Source: Aphis gossypii
Taxonomy: Eukaryota; Arthropoda; Insecta; Hemiptera; Aphididae
Reading direction: 5' to 3'
Length of the DNA stretch: 64,000 nt
Assembly (NCBI RefSeq): GCF_020184175.1
Contig: NC_065530.1
Coordinates: forward strand, 16,841,260-16,905,259
In this document: piece after piece, positions 12,331 to 25,680 of the stretch
Layout: every line of letters starts with the position of its first letter
How positions within the stretch are numbered: the first letter of the stretch is position 1
Translations under genes and position numbers: made by a program
The notes under the pieces: generated by a model
The model's input: the letters and a program-made list of their open reading frames with translations, nothing else
The model's database searches: none
What the model was told of the DNA's origin: nothing

Positions 12331-14115
12331 TCGTCGAGAACAAATAATATTCATTTCGAGTCAAAATTATATTTTTATAATTTATACTTAGACGTTATAC
12401 ATATATATAAATAAAATATATCATTTTATTAATATATTTATAAGTGTTTTAAAATTTAAAGCTAACAAGAAACATTTTGTACAAAAGCACGACTTTGTTT
12501 TTTTTTTTATCTTTATTTTAAACATTGATATTATGTGCAATATATTTATTTTTTTTTTATAGAACTTTCATTGCTCTATATTACTCAACCCTCGATTTCA
12601 GTGACCCGTATGATTTATATGGGGTTATAGTTAGTAGTATAAACCTTTATATGGGAAATCGGTTTAAAGGTATCACAATACGCATACGCGTGGGTTTACA
12701 ACAGAAATAAAAATACGGCATTAAAATATTATTCGTGTATTTTGAGATATCATTAATTTATTTCAATTCCAAATTATTAAAAGTTATAAATGATAACTAT
12801 TTATTAAATGATGATAACAATTTTCGAGGATAACATTAGTTACATTTTTAATATTTGTCAAATTAGTTCCTACCTACACAAAAATGAATCCACTAAAAAT
12901 ATAAAAATACTTTAACAAAAAATGTAACTCTAAATGCCAAGGATTATCTATTTTTGAATAAAATAAAATTATAATATAATTTATAACAACGATCCGAAGA
13001 TTGAATTTATTTCTTAGCTCACAAACTACTTAGAAGTTAGAGTACCGTTCTTTCGACTAGTCTAACTTGTTTTACTACTATATTTGATGTAAATCAATAG
13101 CTACAAAAATTTCAAAAAAAAAAAAAATTGTATAGGTACAAAATAAAAAAATACGTGACCAAAACTACTGTATACAAATATGACGTAGGTAAATATAAAT
13201 GTTGTTTATGTTATCGTATATTTGCAATCGATATGACAATGAGAGCATATAATCATTTCGAATCTCGATAAAAATATGCATTTATAAGTATATATTCACT
13301 AACAATTGTTTGATTGTGTATTGAATGGCATAATGTTGTGTTTTATTTTAATGTATTAGAAAAAAAAAATTTATGCGGTTCACTATAATTATAGTCAAAA
13401 CAATTATTAGGTTTAAAACATTTTTTTAGAAATGCAGAGGTTTTAATTATTTATTTTTTTATCGATTGTACACAGGTTTAGCTTACATATTACCGACTGT
13501 GAGAATATATTTTGTAAATAACGCGCTAAGAAATCCTTATCGACATAATATAATGATTGTAATGCACATAATAGCGATGGCGATGTAGTTTATACGGTAT
13601 TCACAGAGATGTACACTAAAATTTCACGAGAAAAAAAATATAATAAATGCACGTCATACAAAAAATAAAACTAGTATACGTAATAATAATATTGTATAGT
13701 TTAAGAATTTGTACAACTCGTGTTAAATTGTTATTTTAGTTTTTATCATAGAGAGGAGCACATTATACAATGTGTATGTATAATAATAATCATAATAATA
13801 ATATGGCCTACGCTTATTATATAGGTGACAAATAAATAGCACTGACGTCCCACAGAACGTTGTTGGTGTGGGGTAAATAGTCAAAATAATTGTTGAATAA
13901 TAAATTTTAAAATATCGCGAAACACTAGTCATCAAGTTTGAAAAAGGGATTTCGCGGAATAACGCAGTGGTGGATTAGTCGCGCGTGTCGCATTGGATAT
14001 TTATAAGCATACAAAATATCGCTGTTTAGAGCCTATACAAGGGATTACGCTAAAGGCAAAAAAGCTAAATAAAAATCAATTTTATACCCGCAGAAAAAAA
14101 TATTAACACGACATC
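12331..14115. other. AT-rich non-coding DNA
   Basis: No supportable gene. A-runs near 13115 and 13360 and many ATAATA runs. The small open frames are A/T-driven. Confidence 0.6.
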
Positions 14116-15260
14116 GTGGTTTAGCTTACCCTGCAACGGTAGTATATGAGGCCGGACCGGAAACTGGCAGGTCATGGCACGAGGACACGCGACTGCCGCC
14201 GCCGTTGTGGAGGTCGGTCTGTCTGTCTGTCGGTCGGTCGGAGGTTAGATAAAGCTTTACGACACACGTCGGCCTGTCGGATGTGTGCCTTACAACACGC
14301 GTCGGTTGGTCGGTCGTACGACGGTCGTCACCGAAAATCGTAGCCTCCGCAACCGCCGACACCACCGGCGCGGTATTCGATAATTGGCCGACGGTTAAAA
14401 AATGAAATTAAAAAAAAAATAAATAAAAAATAATAAGAAAATAAATACGAAAATCGCTGGACGGACGGAACGCGCACGGCGCGAGTATATATTATAATGC
14501 TGTACCGAAAATAGGAAACCTTTTCCGGGAGACACACTGTGTTGGCACTTGTGAAAACGACGGCTATAGTAAAATTTAATTTAATTTCTTTTAATAAAAT
14601 TTAAGATAACGTGTGTAATATCGATGGCGGCGTACCTATATTAAACTATCTATGACTATTAATGGGTACACACAATATATAGAGACACATACGCGATCGC
14701 GCGCGCACTGCACACAGACAACATGCACACACTCGCGCGCGCGTGCGAAGAGCTGACCGAAAAGAATAATAATAATAGTAATAGTAATATTATTTGCGAA
14801 CTGGTTGTACTTGCGTTGCATCGAAACGCAAACTGTCATGTAGACGGTGTTTATTTTTTTTTCGTCGGTGCAACGAATCTTGAACCAGTTCCTCTCGCAG
14901 ATCGCGCGCGCGCCACTCCTCCCCGGGCGGCCGGCCGGTCGGCGGTCGGTCGGTCTCACTCTCCCAATAATAAAATATAATATAACCGAAGCGCGCACAC
15001 ATGCACACCAATACGCACACACAAGACTGTATTTATTTATGTACACACTCACGGACGCAGACTCCCGAACGCGAGAGGACCCGACTTAACCACGGTCGGG
15101 AGATTATATGTTTTTCCTCTCTCTCTCTCCAACTCTCTTACTACGTATTTATATGTATATATAATACGCTATTGTTCCGTACATTTGGTTTTTTCGCAAA
15201 TTTCTCGTCGTTGCACCCCGCCGCCTGACATATTTCGATATGTGTATTACACGTCGACCG
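14116..15260. promoter_or_regulatory. CpG-rich island with simple repeats
   Basis: GC- and CpG-rich DNA in two lobes, 14116-14380 and 14640-15110. It contains GTCT/GGTC runs (14213-14241), CG-repeats (14695-14705, 14735-14745, 14901-14912), a GGCC/GGTC run (14925-14955) and (CT)n at 15116-15129. Frames of up to 138 codons occur on both strands but mirror each other and show no domain. A TATA-like ATATATAGAG lies near 14674. An alternative promoter or enhancer is plausible. Confidence 0.4.
14257..14305. repeat. Two-copy tandem repeat of period 33
   Basis: TTACGACACACGTCGG at 14257-14272 is repeated as TTACAACACGCGTCGG at 14290-14305, with two differences. Both are followed by GT/CGG-rich DNA. 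Confidence 0.7.
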
Positions 15261-15307
15261 TACCTACGTACTCACCCTCCCCTCCATTTATATTTCCTTT
15301 TTTTCTC

Positions 15308-15327
15308 TTTTTTTTTTTTTTTTTTTT
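15308..15327. repeat. Homopolymer of 20 T
   Basis: An uninterrupted T tract that follows TTTTTTCTC. Confidence 0.9.
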
Positions 15328-15727
15328 AAATCTTATAAATTCCTTTTGTATACATATGCGCATCCAGTTACGGCAGCAGCTCGTGTAGATATACTTAAAA
15401 TAACAACATATCATTGTTGTATATTATTATATATTGTTATGTACGTAAAATTGCTTTCAAACTAAATTTATCAGACAAACTAATATATTATTATATCTGA
15501 TATTGAAAAGAGATGTACCTATCTACGCTATAACACCTTTCACATTGGTCATTTCGGAGGGATTATCGCTTATAATAGATGTGTTATTTCTGCATACATT
15601 ACTAAACGAAGACATAGCGAGTCTTGAATTATTGAGCAAAAATTAAATTTTGAGTTCCACAAACGAATACAGGACTACTAATAATACTTTTTATGTAAAC
15701 AGTTGTTAAAAAAATATTTCCTAAACC

Positions 15728-16062
15728 TGTGTTTCTCAACCTTTTTACCGTGACGGACCATAACGTATACATATTAAAACTTTAACTGCATACCTTCTAT
15801 CTCTTAAGTGTTAAGACTTTAATTAATAAAATTAATTATATATTATATTTATTAATATTAATCGTTATAGTGATAATCGTGCAACCCACGATAATAATAA
15901 TAATTGAAAAATAATCATAATTTATAAGTTATAATTATATTATACATTAAATATTTTAAGCGACTTTTAGCGAATGAAAATAATAAATCTTGACAAATTT
16001 CGAGACAGTATTATTATATATTATAAAAAACACAATGCTAAAAAAGAAAACTGAGAAATGTT
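15728..16062. mobile_element. Probable degraded hAT-like non-autonomous element
   Basis: The left end TGTGTTTCTCAACCTTTTT, followed by a GTGACGGACC-type stretch, strongly recalls the terminal CAGTGTTTCTCAACC of many hAT elements. A degraded mirror image, ACTGAGAAATGTTGG, lies near 16050. The interior is AT-rich and non-coding, with a CAACCCACG stretch. No clean 8-bp target duplication was found, so the exact borders are guesses and the copy is probably old. Confidence 0.4.
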
Positions 16063-19000
16063 GGTAAATTTAAATTATTCATAATAATGGAGAATAAACC
16101 GTATTAGATAAGAAACTGTACTGCTCGAGGCTGTTATTATGAAAATGCCGCGGCAAAGTACACGACTGTTGACGTGTAAATAACACACTATACACAATTA
16201 TTTTGTTTCGTATCCAAACAAGTAGCCCCCAGTTTATAACCCGTATACCTAACCTAACCTTTGATTATAATTTAAATAAATTAATATGTTTATAAAAAGT
16301 AAAAAAGTTTTTCTGATTAAAATCGATAAAACTTGAGCGTAATTCAAGATATTTAAAATGGTCAATCTTATAGTTTTATATTGTTCAGGTATACATTTTA
16401 CAATTTATGTTGAAATGTATTATACAATTTATTATTCAAAGGTATTATCCTATGATTTTTTTTAGACCATTGCTGATATCATACCCGATCTAATTATATT
16501 AATAAAATGTAATTAATATATAATAGGCCATACTTTTTTGTATACCTAACAGTCTACTGTAAATAAACACGTTGTATACGTATAAAGTATCCCGTTTTAC
16601 ATAAGTACCACAAAACATATCAGCCAAAATTAAAATATAGTTTGTTATTATAATTAAGAGGTGCCTAATTACATATTATTTTGTAGACATTTTTCATTTT
16701 TAACTCTTTCAAAGCGCGCATGCACTGCACATAATACTACATACTTTGTTTTTCTTGAGTAACTATTTTTTTCACCATATATATGAATAGAGTTTCTAGG
16801 GTTTTAGTAATTAATAATTATGATCTATCGAACACGATCTAAACGATCTAAACCTAAGATTGATAGAGGTAAAACTATTTCAAATAATCCTATATTTTCA
16901 AGTTGACACACCTATATTCAGTGGTATTTTATGACTTGGAAATATGTACTTGAGTAGGTAGTGAGGTATCCTCTAGAGCCCTATAGTTATCACAACAAAC
17001 CGTATTTCAAGATCATTGAGCTGAGGAATATTTAGAAATAAATACCAAACGAGTGTTATAAGACACCTGAATACATTGTATTTTATAGTAAATTATTATG
17101 TATATATTATTGTATAATACATTGTTTACCGTTGCTCAAAGAATATCGTGTAACTTAAATGCTGTGGTTAACATTCATAAACGTTTGCTGTGTGGCGCAA
17201 CAGAAACCCAGGTTACAAAAAAGACGCCTGTTCGACACAGACCATTCCAAACGTAAAGACGACCCCTTTGCAAAAGGTTTATCCAAACCCTTTTATAAGT
17301 TTTATTACCCATTCGCGCCAAACGAACATTAAAATTATAATATAGGTATATTACATGTATTTTAATAATAATATTATTATTATTATTACAATTACGTGAC
17401 AATTTTTAAAGCGACCACTCAAACACGTATTATATAGGTCTGCGGGATTTTTACTTTAACTTCCGACTAATTTTCAATACTAGACTTCCAAACAAAAAAA
17501 TGAGTAAACCCAGTAAACGCACCCGTAATATGATTGTCATTATATTATAATTAATCGTATAAATTACGATAAGCCCACACTATTAATCGTTTAATTTGTG
17601 TGGTTTCTATTGTAATTTCTGAAAAATAATTCTATTATTTCTACACAATAAAATGTTATTTTTCATTTTTCACTGTCGTTCAATATCTATTATTTGACCG
17701 TTAGTGTAATAATATTGTGAATTATGATTTAGTACGTTTAAATTTTAATCTATATTGATTAGTTATTAGTTTTGCAAATTAATGGTAAAGTCGAACACAA
17801 TTTATTATTAACCCAAGAATAAACCGTTAATATAACGTTATTATTGTATATGATTTTACTGAATATAACATAACATCAAAAATTATAAATTATATAACAA
17901 TAGAAATTTTTTAATTTGGTATTGACATTTTATGAAATTTAATGAGATAAAACGTGTTTATTAAATCATAAAAACTACAAAAATCTAATAACGTAAAACA
18001 CACTGATTTCAAAAGCGTTACATATGAAATCTAAACTGGGCTCAAATGTATGTCTGATATATTAATAAACGGCGCATCGTCAACGCGCGACGGTTTAAAA
18101 ATATGGCAAAACGCTCTTAAGAATAAATTAAGGAAAATTCCGCAAAATATTTATTACGGTCGGTATGTATAAACAACTCGCACGGGAAATCGTCTCACGA
18201 TTTATAGTTTTCTTGAAAAAATATAACTTTAGCCAGCTTAACAATCTTCTGTTTGTAATTATTTTTGTAAAATAAATTGCAACCATATTATCTTCTACAT
18301 AATATTATGCATAAAAATATAATATAATAATATACATGTACAACACAAATTAATTGTTCAAATAATTTGTAGCATTAATTTGTGGTTGTGCACGCAGTCA
18401 AAACCCGGGAGTGTTGATAAAATGATGGTAAATACATAACAGAACATTATTGTAACGATTTTATAATTGTACCGTCGCATTACATAACTGTATAAAATTC
18501 TGTCGTAATAATTTCCAACACAATGTTTGATGTAAATAGTATAAATTATTAAAAACTAAAATTGTCCAATATGATACTATATTATTATATTTAATTAGAT
18601 TTTAGATTTTAAATCTATGATATTCTCAACTTTCGTTGAACTATTTTTTTCGATTAGAAACCTTAAAAATAAAATACATAGGAAATTTTATACATTTTTT
18701 AAGGAGGCAATGCGGAAAAATCAGAAAACAATAATTGTTGGAAATTAAATTTTATCGAAACACAATAACAATACATTCAAATTTTAAACATACCTAAATA
18801 TTTTATTAATCGTTTTATTCTATATGGTGGAACTTGATATTAATATTAAATTACATCTATGTTTTTTATTATATAGACTACGCAGTTGTAACAATCTATA
18901 AATAATAGGTACCATTCATTTCACGGTGAAATCGAATTTTATGAAAATCAATTAGTTTAAAAGACAATACACTATTAGAACCAAGAAAAAAATTGTACAT

Positions 19001-20053
19001 GAAAACTCGTTTCTCTCTGAATAAATGAGAAAATAGAATGCAATGTAGGTACTTAATAAAAACTCGTTAATCTGTAAATAGAAATGTTTAAATGGTTTTA
19101 AATAGGTCTTATCGATATTTCATTTGTCAAACATAATTTGAACAAATGCCAAACAGAACTATTATCCATCCGTAAAATTAAATTGCACTCAAAAATTTTG
19201 TAAATGTTTATTTTTTTTAAATTGATATATTATGGCCTAATCATTTTATAAACAAGTTTCAATTTATTTTCGAATTTTTTAAAAGATTTCGTTTTTGAAT
19301 ATTATTTTAAAACATCTACAAATCTCCTCACGCAATCCGCAGGTTATAAAACTTGTTTGTGAGAGAGAAAAAAAGTTGCTTTTGGAATTGATCGAAGATT
19401 TAGTTAAAACGTTTGTAAAATTGTATAAGTATAATTAATAGCGATTATACAACACACTACTTTGACAACAAAAATAAAAGTAATAAGTATTGAAAAGAGA
19501 AGACAAGGTAAATCCGAAATATGTTATACTGGTCTCGTTTAATAAGTAGCAAGCAGCAAATAATTAGAAGAAAATAATTCATATCAATAAATAATAATCA
19601 ACGGAATGCGTGCATGATCGTTAAATATTACTACTGGTATTCTTTAAAACTCGGGTATGTAAATAATTTAATTATTCATTGAGTAAGAATAGGTACGTTG
19701 TTATATTTTTAGAATACGTGTACATTGGACAGAATACATTCCATGAATAGCGGCGCATGTTATTTAAAATGAAAACATATCAAATACATTATGCAACGGC
19801 CAACGGCAAAGAAGTGAAACAATTTTTATAACCATATAATAAACGTGCACAAAAACTATTCAATGTCCGACTGACTCGCGGGTATATTCACGCTCTTTTA
19901 CTATTACGACCGGGTATATATTTCGATCTTCCGTATATTGTTCGTTGTGGTATTAATCCAAATAGATTTTCTAGGCAAGATTACGACGAAACTTACCGGA
20001 AACGGTCACAACTTGAACGTATCATGACTGTATATAAATATAATATTTTTCAG
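16063..20053. other. AT-rich non-coding stretch
   Basis: No supportable gene. Around 17180-17345 the DNA is less AT-rich and open on both strands (see findings). Two CCTAA-type units at 16251-16260 are too few to be telomeric. Balanced patches occur near 18060-18200 and 19740-20050. The rest is featureless A/T-rich DNA. Confidence 0.55.
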
Positions 20054-20161
20054 ATCATATGGATTATTTAGGGAGCAAAGAGCGAACAAGCTTATAATAC
20101 AGATGGAAGCCCTCAAATTCGCATTGATACCGATCGAATCGCAAAGCATAGTTAATCTAAG
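20054..20161 (+). CDS. Candidate internal exon, product unknown
   Basis: A 108-nt stretch bounded by a good acceptor (ATAATATTTTTCAG, AG at 20052-20053) and a usable donor (AAG/GTCAGA, GT at 20162). One frame is open throughout and reads YGLFREQRANKLI, then QMEALKFALIPIESQ, then SIVNLR. The length is divisible by three, so it could be skipped without a frameshift. Its G+C is higher than the flanks. If the donor is not used, the frame stops at about 20187. I do not recognise the peptide, and the minus strand is also open here, so chance is not excluded. Confidence 0.25.
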
Positions 20162-20800
20162 GTCAGATAATCATTGTAAAATATAGTAATTAAGACAAGA
20201 AAAAAATTAACGGCTATATAGGAACTTCGAGTATATGCAACTATATATACACGGTAGTATATTTTTGTACAGAAATCGTTAACATAATAATATACCTATT
20301 GGCTATTAGAACGCAATGTTTTCAACGGTTTTCTTAATCAAAAATAGTGTTTAGTTAGATTGTAATTAAATTCATACATTTTCATAAGATTTGATATACA
20401 AACTTACTAAAGATTTAAAGGATTGTAAAAGTTAAAAAGTATCAAAAACACACTAACTTGCTGCACAGTATAAATCTAATACAGTTAAAACTACATAGCC
20501 AAAGTCTTCGCGTTTAAATTTAACAAAATATAAAATAAGACAAGCCAACAAATTCAGTTTTAACTACATGCATTTGAATATGGTTGAAACCGAAATCGAA
20601 ATAATTCATTTCCTATGTATAAAGGTTTGCTGAAAGATTTGTCGATCAATGTGTATAAACGTATACAATATTGTGATTTATAACGGTTGTAGATGCCGGT
20701 TATATTGGTTCTTTGAGTTTGAGACCATCATAAGAATTGAAAGTTGCTAAGTATTTATTTTAGGTTTTCGTCGTCAAAATCCGGGATTAAAAACCAAGGG
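20162..20800. other. AT-rich non-coding DNA
   Basis: No gene or notable repeat seen. Confidence 0.6.
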
Positions 20801-21600
20801 TAACCTGTTCATCCCCTCCTCGCACTGCCAAACGTAGGTACGCGCAGCCCGTCCGATGTATGCAACTAAAGAATTAACACATACACACTCAAACTAGAGG
20901 ATCCGAGTACACGCTCGTTACTTATACTTAAGTATAACAATATATGGTACAAGCGCCACGCGCGTTATTCGTGAATTTTATACATATATTTACGTATTTT
21001 CGGCGCGGCGCGAAATGAAAAGTCGGTGACGGCTGCGGCGGGCAAGGCCACTCCTTCTTCCGATACACTACAGGAATTATTATAGGTATATTTTTGAGAG
21101 AATTGCCAAAAGCGCGCACAGGGATGGAAATCAAACCGGAGGAGCCTATGTATATTGTATATATTATACTCACCGCCACCGCGCCACTGTTCTATATATA
21201 GCGACCTACCGTCGCTCATCCACCTCCACCGCGGTGCCACCGCCACTCCCGCCTGGGCTGCCACCCTTTTACGCAGCATTAAAAGTTTCATGCAGAGCGA
21301 ATATCGTCGGCTGTGTTGCCATAGGGATAATCGCATTAAAATCTAAAATGGTCTCCCGTTACACCTTGTTCGTTATTAAAATCCTCCGTATACATTCAAA
21401 AATTATTTCGCGGTTTATACAAACGGCAGCGGCGGCCCGCGCGCACTTGCAGCACTAGCTGTTACACACCGAAGTAATGTGCGGCCATTTTTGTTTGGTT
21501 TTGTATATTATTATATTATGTTGTGTGCGCGAGTGTGGAGTGTGCGTGCGTTTTTGAAAGGCTTTTGCGGCAGGTTTTCTGAAAGGTTGCCAATAACGAT
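20801..21600. promoter_or_regulatory. CpG-rich island
   Basis: GC-rich at 20815-20860, 21000-21060, 21170-21265 and 21425-21445. TATATATA at 21193-21200 lies within GC-rich DNA and could act as a TATA box on either strand, but no initiator at the right distance is obvious. GT-rich DNA follows at 21520-21555. Overlapping frames (20965-21336 minus, 21155-21346 and 21234-21458 plus) have no known domain. Possible alternative promoter or enhancer. Confidence 0.35.
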
Positions 21601-21807
21601 TAGTTCTTTACAATTGTGAATGTGTGTGTGAGAAAACGAATTCGATAATTAAAAACTAGTGCTTGAAAATCACCGGCCATGTTTTTTCTCGCGAATCAAA
21701 TATAATAATAACAAAAACTTTTAATCATCGATTTTTTGTTTAGTATAATATACATAATATAATACATCCGATCTGAAGTAACCATTATAATTATTATGTA
21801 TAATACT

Positions 21808-21871
21808 ATGATGATGATGATAATAATAATAATAATATAATAATAATAATAATAATAACAATAACAATAAT
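21808..21871. repeat. (GAT)n and (AAT)n microsatellite
   Basis: GAT units run into AAT units with single interruptions, then AAC units. A 74-codon minus-strand frame of Tyr and Ile runs here is the repeat in translation. Confidence 0.9.
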
Positions 21872-24800
21872 TAAACCCACGATTTAACTTGAAACATTCG
21901 ATCTGCTGTATTATAGCCAAGTATCGGGATTTTCGTCATAGATTATGTTAACATTGTATAACGTTTTTACCTAACACCCGCATACTATACTTACACCTAC
22001 TTACAATATAAAAGATGAACTGTCAACATTCGATGTATGTCGGTGAAAGATTAAAAACAAAATATTTTTTTTTTTTTAATCAATGTAAAAATATGTTAAT
22101 AATAATATACCTAATTAGGTGTATTTTAAAATATAATATATTGTAATATACCCATATAGTAATTTCGTAAATTCAAATGTTTTTTTGGCGCAGTTGAAAT
22201 TATTTATGTAGGTTTTGTACACGACCGCGCGGAATCGAAACGACATCTTTCTCTTTTCCAAATGTATAACTACGATCAATATTATTACCATACCAATCCT
22301 TCACTTTTATAATAGGTCATATATATATATACATATATATATTACACACGCATTTATATTCGATGACTCGGGATTTTCATATATATATATATGTATACAT
22401 AAACGAGAGACCAACAGACGACCCTCCTCTTGTTATAATGTCACCGACATATTGTGTGACTATACATAGTATATATACGAGTCCGGGGGGATATAAGGGT
22501 TAAAGCCCCCTCCGCGCACGTTGTCTCGAACAGTATTAAATTATGACTAATATAATATATATATACAAATCTGCTTACGAGGAACGACACGTGAAAACTG
22601 TAATCAACGTTCTTGAAAAATGAGACGCGAAGTGTAAAATATAATATCATTAAAGGTTATTATAATAATATTATGCACACGCAGATCGTATTCACATCAT
22701 ATTTTATTGGAATTTTCGCACTATTCGACGAGATCGTTTTATTATTTTCATCCGTTTTACGATTAAGTGTATATTGTAATAAATGTATTGTACAGTTATA
22801 CAGAATGTCATACTACTCATACTTATAAATATACCTATGTACTAATTAAAATAAAATAATCTGTGTGTAAAACACAAATTGAATTTGGCGTAAATGTTTA
22901 TGTCTTCTGAAAGACTTCCATGACTATATACAAATGGGAAAAAGAAAAAAAAGGTTAAAAGCGAATTATTCATCGGTTTGGCTTTGGCATTTCGCAAAAG
23001 GTCAAAACACCCGGAAATCGGGATTCCGACGACAATGTCCCCAAATATACTACTGCGTACTTACCGTCTTTTGGTTAAAAAAAAATAAATAAATAATAAT
23101 GTAAACGTTCAGGAAAGAAAAAAACCTTTTTTAGTTCAGTTCATAAAAAAAATAATATTATAACGCAATAATATACGCAACGGTTCGGCGCCCGCGATAG
23201 TCGTATTATGAATATTTTTTAAAACTAAATCGGTTGGTACGAGTGGCTGGCAGAACGAAGGGATGTGTGCCGGATCGAAACTTTAAATTCGCAGTTTAAC
23301 TCAAGGGATTTGTAACATTGCATTGAGGGAGGAGTTCAATTTATCCTTCTAATTCTGATTAGTCATGCGGGAAATAAAATCAATACTGGCAATAAAAAAC
23401 CGCCGGAGAGGATGTAAATGAATGCCGCATGCCCGCGATGTTTGCCCAAATATTACCGACATCCTTTCCCCGGCATATATTTTATATAATATACATTGGC
23501 TGTCTCTCTGTGCGTACGCGCATTTCAAACAGGGGAAAAATATTTACGATTAAAAAGCACAGGTCTGTATGTAAACAGCAGCACAAACTGTTAAGGGAAA
23601 TATACCTACACACACACCAAGTATAAACTGTGTGTCTGTGTATACACTATACACAACGAAATAAAATAATAATAAACATAAAACTCGTGTTCTTTGCAGC
23701 TGACCAAAAAATGGTATAATTTTCGAGCCGATTTTTTGTTTAAAACGATTTTAATAATATTTGCTTACCTACCACAAATTATGTTCAAAATATTATTATA
23801 AAAGGTAGCTGCCAATTGTCTTAAAAAATAGCACATTTATTTGTAACGTATAGTTAACAATAATAATTTTATTGCAGGAGAGTATACGAACCTGAAACCA
23901 ATACCATTTATACGTCGTTTATCTTTTTTCGATTAATATTTTTATCTTTCAAATTTATTTGCATTTGATGTTAGTTAAGTTGAACCCGATTATTATTATT
24001 ATACGATAAAATGAATTAAATGTATAACATATTATGTTAAATTTTAATTTTTCAATCTTATTGAAGACCTGATACCAATATCTATAAGTACATGTGAAAT
24101 TTTTGTTATTCATTATAAATGCATAACTATAGAAATCGTTTAATTAAAAAAAATTACATTAATTATTTCAGCCAAGAGTTAATTAAAAAAAGTGTAAATT
24201 TTAATAATTAAATGTAATAATTAAAAAGAGAATTTTAATCAGATTAAATTATTTATCTAATTATAAAAGTAGATAAGTAAATATAAGACGTAAACAAAAT
24301 TTAAAATAACAGTAGTTGGGTCACCACGGTAGAGAAGACGAGAAAACGGGTATAAACAGATCGTTAATAATTTACACAGATCAATTTATATAGGTATTTA
24401 ATTTAGATATTTGTCCTTTAACTTAAGTAGATTGAGTTTGGTTCTAAAAATCATTGATAATAATAATAATAACAATGTTATGCTTAAAATAAAAATGTAC
24501 AGTTTTTCAAATTTTATAAATATTTAAATAATATAGGTACTGGAAAATTATGTTTATATTATTATAGATATTCCTAATATTCCAGCTAACCACGCTGTTA
24601 TCAATGAACGCTTGAGGCATTAACATTTGGTGTTTTCAAACTTTTTATTTTAATAAAATATCTAGCAATTTTTTTATACACCGAGAGTGTCAGCAATTCA
24701 AAGTAAATTAATTTCTTTGAACAAACTCCCTGACCCGGGTGTAATGTAAATGTACACCGGAGGGTTACTTAAATAAAAATATAAGTAACGAACTAGCGAA

Positions 24801-25080
24801 AGAGGTAGCATTTTTTATTGTCCGGCATACTACAATATATTTCCGACACCACCATTTATCGGTTAACATCGTTAAATGTTTTCATCGACAAAATGCGCAG
24901 TTTAAAATGTACAAAGAAAAATAAATCAGCAAATCGGCTTTGAGTCAATCTATTAATTATTACTGTACACTAATATTATAATAATATTGTTTTCAAAATA
25001 ATAGTTTTGTACAATGTACATGGCAATGAAACGTGACGAAATGAAGGAAAAAAATATTCAAAATAATAATTAAAAAGATT
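21872..25080. other. AT-rich non-coding stretch
   Basis: No supportable gene. T13 at 22065-22077, AT runs near 22320-22400, and less AT-rich patches at 22475-22525, 22980-23060 and 23220-23460. Near 24735-24765 an imperfect GC-capped inverted repeat (CCGGGTGTA and TACACCGG) is present. Confidence 0.5.
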
Positions 25081-25680
25081 AAACGCCGTAACACTCGGCC
25101 GATTGTAGGGGTGAAGTTTTTCGAAACTTTGTTCCAAACGTAATGACGCGGTGTACTGCGAAAATGCAACATTACAACGATTCGCAACGCCCGCCAACAG
25201 TATAAAATATATATCTTGGCCCATCTTACCTAACCCAACTGGTGGCCAGCCGATCGGGTCGAAGGTCAGTTAAGCACTAAAGCCCCTCCACGACTTGACT
25301 GCTGAAATGTCGATGTAATCGCAGAGCACTGTGTATGTCCGAGTTTCTTATGATCGCATCTGCAACCGATTTTACCCAAACCAAGTTCCTAATACACGAC
25401 TAATTTAATAATAACGCTAATATTTAATACGTCATAGCCACATTGGTAAACATTACAGTACAATGCATTTATTCTAGCCACAGCCTGTCGGTTTTTTTGC
25501 ATTTATTTTGACATGAATCCAGAAACTCTTGTCTAAAAACAAGTAGTATGCCTATTATAGGTGCAGCCAATCTCCCATTCCCACATTCCCGGACAAAACG
25601 CCGCACGCCACTGCGGCAACCGGTCAGCCGCTCACCGTCACTGATTGTACAACAAATTGCACGCAAAAATTCGTGTGTAC
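25081..25680. other. Balanced block with a 5S-rRNA-like patch and a minus-strand frame
   Basis: G+C is well above the flanks. On the minus strand, 24976-25224 encodes 82 residues starting MGQDIYFILLAGVANRCN and is ordinary in composition up to about residue 48. The ATG lies just after a GGTAAG stretch. The plus-strand patch around 25250-25275 (GCCGATCGGGTCGAAGGTCAG then TTAAGCAC) loosely resembles the internal promoter region of 5S rRNA (CCGATCACCGAAGTTAAGC). That would suit a 5S-derived SINE, but the rest does not align by eye. At 25609-25613 GCCACTG, read in reverse as CAGTGGC, is hAT-end-like. Confidence 0.25.

Noticed and set aside
13963..13980. CAGTGGTGGATTAG as a possible hAT end
   Set aside because: No matching second end and no 8-bp duplication were found.
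16249..16260. CCTAACCTAACC, like the insect telomere repeat
   Set aside because: Only two units; a similar pair at 59700 shows this is chance in such DNA.
21696..21920. Minus-strand frame with long Tyr and Ile runs
   Set aside because: Direct translation of the AAT/TAA microsatellite.
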